Notes under the pieces: model-generated
The model's database searches: none
What the model saw: only the letters and a program-made list of their open reading frames with translations
What the model was told of the DNA's origin: nothing
Source: Natrialbaceae archaeon
GTDB lineage: Archaea > Halobacteriota > Halobacteria > Halobacteriales > Natrialbaceae
Direction: 5' to 3'
Assembly: GCA_003559215.1 (NCBI GenBank)
Contig: PWMF01000164.1
Location: 75,500-110,392, forward strand
DNA: 34,893 bases
Translations under genes and position numbers: made by a program
Shown here: positions 31,416-34,893 of the stretch, in pieces
Numbering within the stretch: the stretch's first letter is position 1
Layout: each line of letters starts with the position of its first letter

Positions 31416-32150
31416 TCAGTCGCGAGCGGTGTCCGCCGTTCGGTCGTCCAAATCCGCGTCGGTTTCGTCGACGTTCCGGACGACGAGTACCGGGCCGACC
31501 GACTCGGCAGCGACGCGTTCGGCCTCCTCGCCGAAGACGAGCGTTAGCAGCGACGGCGCCCGCTCGCCCATCACGACGGCGTCGTGGCCGGCGGCCCTAT
31601 CGAGCAGCGCCTCGAGCGGCGGTTCGTCGACCGCGAGTTCGGTTCGGATGTCGATGCCGCGATCGGCAAGGGGGATCGCGGCCGTCTCGAGGAGCTCCCG
31701 GCCCGCAGGCTCGTCGTCGGTCGCCAGAAAGAGCGTGACGCCGATCTCCCGGTCGCCGACCAGTTCGGCAACGAACGAGACGATCCGCTCGACGGCGACG
31801 TCGCCGGTGAGCGCCACGAGGAGCCGATCGATCGGACCGGTCGCACCCGGGATGGCGTAGACGTCCGAGGCCGTCTCCCTGGCGACGCGCTCGAACGTTT
31901 GCTTTCGATCGTGGGTGAACACGAGACGGTAGTCGGCAGTCCCCTCGTCCGCGCCGAACTCCGACGCGAGATCCTCGAGCGCGTCGGTAGCCCGGTCCTC
32001 GTACTGGAGCCGCGCCTGATCGGGCGGCGTCTGCTCGGGCAGGACGTGATAGCCGAGCACGGTGACGTTCATCGGCTCGAGCAGTGACGTCAACCCGGCC
32101 GAGACCGATTCTCCTTTCAGTATCGCCAGCGGAACGAGTGTGCGTGTCAT
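31416..32150 (-). CDS. universal stress protein-like, coupled to APC permease
   Basis: A 244-residue UspA-like protein, paralogous to the one at 30523: [20 protein letters not shown] and [20 protein letters not shown] match that protein block for block. The C-terminal half has [20 protein letters not shown] and [20 protein letters not shown], ending PVLVVRN. The nucleotide-binding glycines are again missing. Its ATG (32148-32150) overlaps the APC permease stop (TGA 32147-32149) in an ATGA junction, so the two are translationally coupled. APC permease plus UspA pairs are common in haloarchaea, and the Usp partner is thought to regulate transport; the exact mode is unproven here. Confidence 0.8.
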   Translation of the reverse strand: MTRTLVPLAILKGESVSAGLTSLLEPMNVTVLGYHVLPEQTPPDQARLQYEDRATDALEDLASEFGADEGTADYRLVFTHDRKQTFERVARETASDVYAIPGATGPIDRLLVALTGDVAVERIVSFVAELVGDREIGVTLFLATDDEPAGRELLETAAIPLADRGIDIRTELAVDEPPLEALLDRAAGHDAVVMGERAPSLLTLVFGEEAERVAAESVGPVLVVRNVDETDADLDDRTADTARD

Positions 32151-33565
32151 AGTGATCCTTTCAGGTCGACGTCGCGGGCGTAGTAGAGGTACCATCCGGC
32201 GGTCGCGATCATGATCCCGACGCCCACGAGCTGCGATGCGGGCTGCATGAACCCGATCAGCGCGAAGCTGGCGACCGCTCCCAGCGCCGGCACGACGGGG
32301 TAGCCCGGCACCCGGAAGTCGGGGTCGTACCACTCGGGCTCGTCGCGGCGCAACGCGATCAGCGCGACGCAGATCAGGCCGTACATGATGAGGTGCAGAA
32401 ACGAGGCGACCTCCGCGAGCAGTTCGACGCGCCCGGTCGCGGTCAGCACGAGGATCGGGCCGCCCGCCATCCCCAGCGCGACGTGAGGCGTCCCGTACCG
32501 GAGGTTGATACGACTCGCTTCTCGGGGGAGCAAAGCGTCCTTCGAAACGGCGTAGATGGCTCGAGACGTACTCAGGACGGAGGCGTTGGCGCTGGACATC
32601 GTCGCGAGCAAGCCGCCGAAGACGATCGCGAACGCGCCGGCGGCGCCGAGGTAGTGACGACCTACCTCGACCATCGCGGTCTCGCCGAACCCCGCGAGCT
32701 GCTCGCTTCCGAACGCGCTCGTCGCGACGAAGATCGTCGCCACGTAGAGCACGCCGACGATCAGCACCGAGCCGACCATCGCCAGCGGCAGGTTTCGGCC
32801 AGGGTCTTTCATCTCCCCGGCGACGGTCGCCACCTGCGCGAAGCCGAGATACGAGGTAAACACGAGCGCGGCCGTCGTCAGCACGGGCATCGTGCCGAAC
32901 GGAGCGAACTGCTCCGGTGCGGTTTGCTCGCCGACCAGCCCGACCGCGTCGAGCCCGCCGTACCCGAGAAAGACGAGCAGAATCGACAGCAGCAGTGCGA
33001 CGATCCCGTTCTGGAGTTTCGCCGCGTTTTCGGTTCCCGTCACGTTGAGGACGGTAAAGCCTGCACCGAACAACAGTGCAAACGGGATAACGAGGGTCTC
33101 GCCGACCGCGATTCCGAGTTCGGCGAGCGTGTCGACGGCGTAGTAGCCGAAGCCGACGAGATAAAACGCCGTCGCGAACACCAGCCCGAACCACAGCGAG
33201 AGGCCGACGACGGCCCCGGCGAGGGTGCCGAGCCCACGGGAGATGAAGTAGTAGCCGCCGCCGCTTTTGGGCATCGCCGTCGCGAGTTCGGAGGCCGGCA
33301 GCGCGACCAGCAGGGCGACGGCGGCCCCGATGGCGAACGAGGCCGCCGCGGCGGGTCCGGCCTGCCCGGCTGCGAGCCCCGGAAAGACGAAGATTCCGGC
33401 GCCGATCATCGTCCCGATCCCGATCGCGAGCCCGCCCGAGAGCCCGAGCGTCCGCTCGAGTTCGGCGTCGTCGGTGATCGTCGCCTCCTCGGTCTCGACT
33501 ACCGGTTCGGTCTGCGGCGACTCGCCTTCGATGTTCGCGCCCCCGGCCGGCGGCGGATCGTCCAT
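32147..33565 (-). CDS. APC-family amino acid permease
   Basis: A 472-residue amino acid-polyamine-organocation transporter with about twelve helices. The first helix carries [20 protein letters not shown], the unwound GxGxGxGIF substrate motif of the family. Helix 3 has [20 protein letters not shown] and helix 6 [20 protein letters not shown], both characteristic, with [20 protein letters not shown] later. The soluble N-terminal arm (about 1-40, acidic, [23 protein letters not shown]) may be a control segment. The substrate is not predictable. ATG 33565 is set by a TATA-like AAATATAC at 33589-33596, 24-31 bases upstream. The stop overlaps the downstream Usp start, forming an operon of two genes. 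Confidence 0.9.
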   Translation of the reverse strand: MDDPPPAGGANIEGESPQTEPVVETEEATITDDAELERTLGLSGGLAIGIGTMIGAGIFVFPGLAAGQAGPAAAASFAIGAAVALLVALPASELATAMPKSGGGYYFISRGLGTLAGAVVGLSLWFGLVFATAFYLVGFGYYAVDTLAELGIAVGETLVIPFALLFGAGFTVLNVTGTENAAKLQNGIVALLLSILLVFLGYGGLDAVGLVGEQTAPEQFAPFGTMPVLTTAALVFTSYLGFAQVATVAGEMKDPGRNLPLAMVGSVLIVGVLYVATIFVATSAFGSEQLAGFGETAMVEVGRHYLGAAGAFAIVFGGLLATMSSANASVLSTSRAIYAVSKDALLPREASRINLRYGTPHVALGMAGGPILVLTATGRVELLAEVASFLHLIMYGLICVALIALRRDEPEWYDPDFRVPGYPVVPALGAVASFALIGFMQPASQLVGVGIMIATAGWYLYYARDVDLKGSL

Positions 33566-33588
33566 ACTGAACGTACTCTTAGCGGGAC

Positions 33589-33596
33589 GTATATTT
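33589..33596 (-). promoter_or_regulatory. TATA box of the APC-Usp operon
   Basis: AAATATAC on the minus strand, 24-31 bases before ATG 33565; it sets the permease start 14 codons inside the longest open frame. Confidence 0.6.
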
Positions 33597-33635
33597 CTGC
33601 TGCGCACGACGACGGCCGAGTCGAGGCCGGGGAGT

Positions 33636-33971
33636 TCAGAACAGCAGCCCGCCGAGCGGAACCTCCTTCTCTCGGTCGGGTTCGACGAGGATCGGATACC
33701 CCTCCTCGTCGGGCACCCCGACCGTCAGCGCCTCGGATTTGAAGCCGGCGATCCGGACCGATCCGAGTTTCGTCGCACACAGCACCCGTCGTCCCTCGAG
33801 TTCGTCGGGCTCGTAGTGGTGATCGAGCTGCGCGGCCGACTGGATCTCGCCACCCTCGTCGCCGAGGTCGATCCGGAGCTTGGTCATCTTCGGCTTGTTC
33901 GCCTCGGGGAAGGCTTCGGCCTCGAGGACCTCGCCGACCCGAATATCGACGTCGAACGGATTCTCGACCAT
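33636..33971 (-). CDS. CsaA-like tRNA-binding OB-fold protein
   Basis: A 111-residue protein that is a single EMAP II/CsaA-type OB fold. Visible blocks are [60 protein letters not shown] and the C-terminal VPLGGLLF. This domain occurs free as CsaA (export-related chaperone in Bacillus) and fused to methionyl- or phenylalanyl-tRNA synthetases, where it binds the tRNA elbow. In archaea the free form is probably a tRNA-binding protein, possibly aiding MetRS. It is upstream of the APC permease on the same strand with a 70-bp gap that holds the permease promoter. ATG 33971 gives the expected N-terminus. Confidence 0.85.
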   Translation of the reverse strand: MVENPFDVDIRVGEVLEAEAFPEANKPKMTKLRIDLGDEGGEIQSAAQLDHHYEPDELEGRRVLCATKLGSVRIAGFKSEALTVGVPDEEGYPILVEPDREKEVPLGGLLF

Positions 33972-34040
33972 ACCCCGACGGCGACTCGCGATCGCATAGT
34001 TCTAGGGCCGACGACAGTATCTGCCGCCGCGGAGAACATC

Positions 34041-34052
34041 GAATATACGAAA
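34041..34052 (+). promoter_or_regulatory. TATA-like box of the beta-propeller lipoprotein gene
   Basis: GAATATACGAAA is centred about 37 bases before ATG 34083, predicting a leader of around ten bases. A nearer CAATATCG (34057-34064) is a weaker alternative. Confidence 0.4.
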
Positions 34053-34082
34053 ATCCAATATCGTTGCTACGAATGAGGGTGT

Positions 34083-34893
34083 ATGGATCGCCGTCAGCTC
34101 CTTTGTTCGGCCGTCGGTACCTCGGTCGCCGCGGCGCTGGCCGGCTGTGTGTCCTCGGTCGAGGACCGCCTCTCGGATCCGGGCTCGATCGGTGACCGCG
34201 ATCCCGCGCCACTGACAGGTGGGACAACCACCTGGCCGGGCGAGGGGTTCGACGGCGCGAATACGGGATTCAATCCCGACGCCGAGTTGCTCGAGGTGGA
34301 GCCGTCTGCGGCCCCAATCACCCGAGACGGTTCCGGTATCGACACCACGCTCGGCGGTGGCGGCGTCGCAGTCGTCGACGACCGCTGTTACTTCGGTACC
34401 GGTTCCGGCGACGTCGTCTGTCAGACCGCTCCCGGCGAGCGCCGCTGGGAGTACGAGGCCGATACGGCCGCGGGCGTCCGTTCGATCCCGTCGCTCGCCC
34501 GGGACGTGGTCTACGTCAGCTCCGACAACGGAACGTACGCCCTCGACGCCGAGGATGGCGAGGAGCTCTGGACGAACGACGACGCGTTCGTTCGCTACGG
34601 TTCGTCCGTGCTGACGACCGATCACCTGTACGCTATCGGCGGCGGCGGCGTCGTCGCGCTCGATGTCGAAACCGGCGTCCGCGACTGGAGCGCGGACGCC
34701 CCGCACCCGCACGCGCTGGCGGTCGCCGACGGAACGGCGTACACGGCGAGTTCCGTCAGCGACGACGGCGGCGTCGCCGCGCTCGCCGACGGCGAGGAGC
34801 TCTGGACGCGCGACGATCTCGACGATCACCGGGCGCCGCCCGTCATCGCGGACGACGTCGTGCTCGTCTGCGACGGCGACGGCCGCCTCGAGG
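34083..34893 (+). CDS. PQQ-type beta-propeller lipoprotein, N-terminal part (cut by window end)
   Basis: The frame is open from ATG 34083 to the window end, 270 codons without a stop. The N-terminus MDRRQLLCSAVGTSVAAALA followed by GCVSS has a twin arginine and a lipobox (LAGC), so it is a Tat-exported lipoprotein. From about residue 80, beta-propeller repeats of the PQQ-like type appear: VYVSSDNGTYALDAEDGEEL followed by W, LYAIGGGGVVALDVETGVRD followed by W, and a third ending DGEELW. Each repeat has the A/V-L-D-x-x-x-G-x-x-x-W pattern of PQQ/BamB-like repeats. Haloarchaea have many such proteins; some belong to dehydrogenases, others are scaffolds. No quinone-binding residues can be judged from the fragment. 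Confidence 0.85.
   Translation, partial: MDRRQLLCSAVGTSVAAALAGCVSSVEDRLSDPGSIGDRDPAPLTGGTTTWPGEGFDGANTGFNPDAELLEVEPSAAPITRDGSGIDTTLGGGGVAVVDDRCYFGTGSGDVVCQTAPGERRWEYEADTAAGVRSIPSLARDVVYVSSDNGTYALDAEDGEELWTNDDAFVRYGSSVLTTDHLYAIGGGGVVALDVETGVRDWSADAPHPHALAVADGTAYTASSVSDDGGVAALADGEELWTRDDLDDHRAPPVIADDVVLVCDGDGRLE

Noticed and set aside
31416..33194. A 592-codon minus frame running from the Usp gene back through the APC permease
   Set aside because: The real Usp protein begins at 32150; upstream residues are arginine-rich antisense-like sequence out of frame with the permease.
1..34893. Replication origin, provirus or defence island
   Set aside because: No orc1/cdc6, integrase, capsid, restriction or Cas gene is present, and gene content is housekeeping throughout.

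Overview
The window looks like a stretch of chromosome from a halophilic archaeon (class Halobacteria). The evidence is the GC-rich sequence, very acidic proteins, a group II thermosome, archaeal SepF, Tat-exported subtilases, a minimal RNase R, a PfkB kinase of the haloarchaeal 2-keto-3-deoxygluconate type, and TATA-like boxes placed about 23-35 bases before many start codons (leaderless transcripts). The family (Natrialbaceae-like) is only a guess. No plasmid, provirus or replication-origin genes are seen; this is mostly housekeeping chromosome with a few irregular spots.

Layout. 1-4.0 kb: 3' end of a PAP2 phosphatase, an Lrp/AsnC regulator, an ABC exporter, an unlisted 46-residue membrane protein and a PEMT/ICMT-like methyltransferase. 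4-9.5 kb, nearly all on the minus strand: thermosome subunit, SRAP/HMCES-type DNA-protein crosslink protein, a 41-residue ORF on the plus strand, tRNA-Ser(GGA) with a partial copy of its 3' end nearby, a small membrane protein, threonine ammonia-lyase with an ACT domain, a hairpin-rich gap, and a gamma-glutamylcyclotransferase-like protein. 9.5-16.4 kb: citrate synthase, SepF, a halolysin-like subtilase with a polyacidic linker, a DUF1028 protein coupled to a PNPOx-like flavoprotein, a PUA-domain RNA-binding protein, a zinc-ribbon protein and RNase R.

16.7-24.8 kb, almost all minus strand: Hsp20, a disulfide-type flavoprotein reductase, KDG kinase, RNA 3'-phosphate cyclase, a second Tat subtilase, a 44-residue membrane protein and MutL. 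24.9-30.4 kb: a ZIP-like membrane protein and a YihY/BrkB membrane protein on plus, then a 450-bp noncoding stretch packed with perfect hairpins, then a stand-alone response regulator and MutS on minus. 30.5-34.9 kb: two paralogous universal stress proteins tail to tail, the second translationally coupled to an APC permease, a CsaA-like tRNA-binding OB-fold protein, and the start of a PQQ-type beta-propeller lipoprotein cut by the window end.

Functional themes are protein quality control (thermosome, Hsp20), DNA repair (MutS, MutL, SRAP), RNA processing (RNase R, RtcA, PUA, CsaA-like) and central metabolism (citrate synthase, KDG kinase, threonine ammonia-lyase). I found no recognisable defence or biosynthetic gene cluster. 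The features most worth a second look are the hairpin array at 26760-27138, the tRNA-Ser 3'-end duplication at 7021-7042, the structured gap at 8881-9026, and a palindromic in-frame insert in the SRAP gene.
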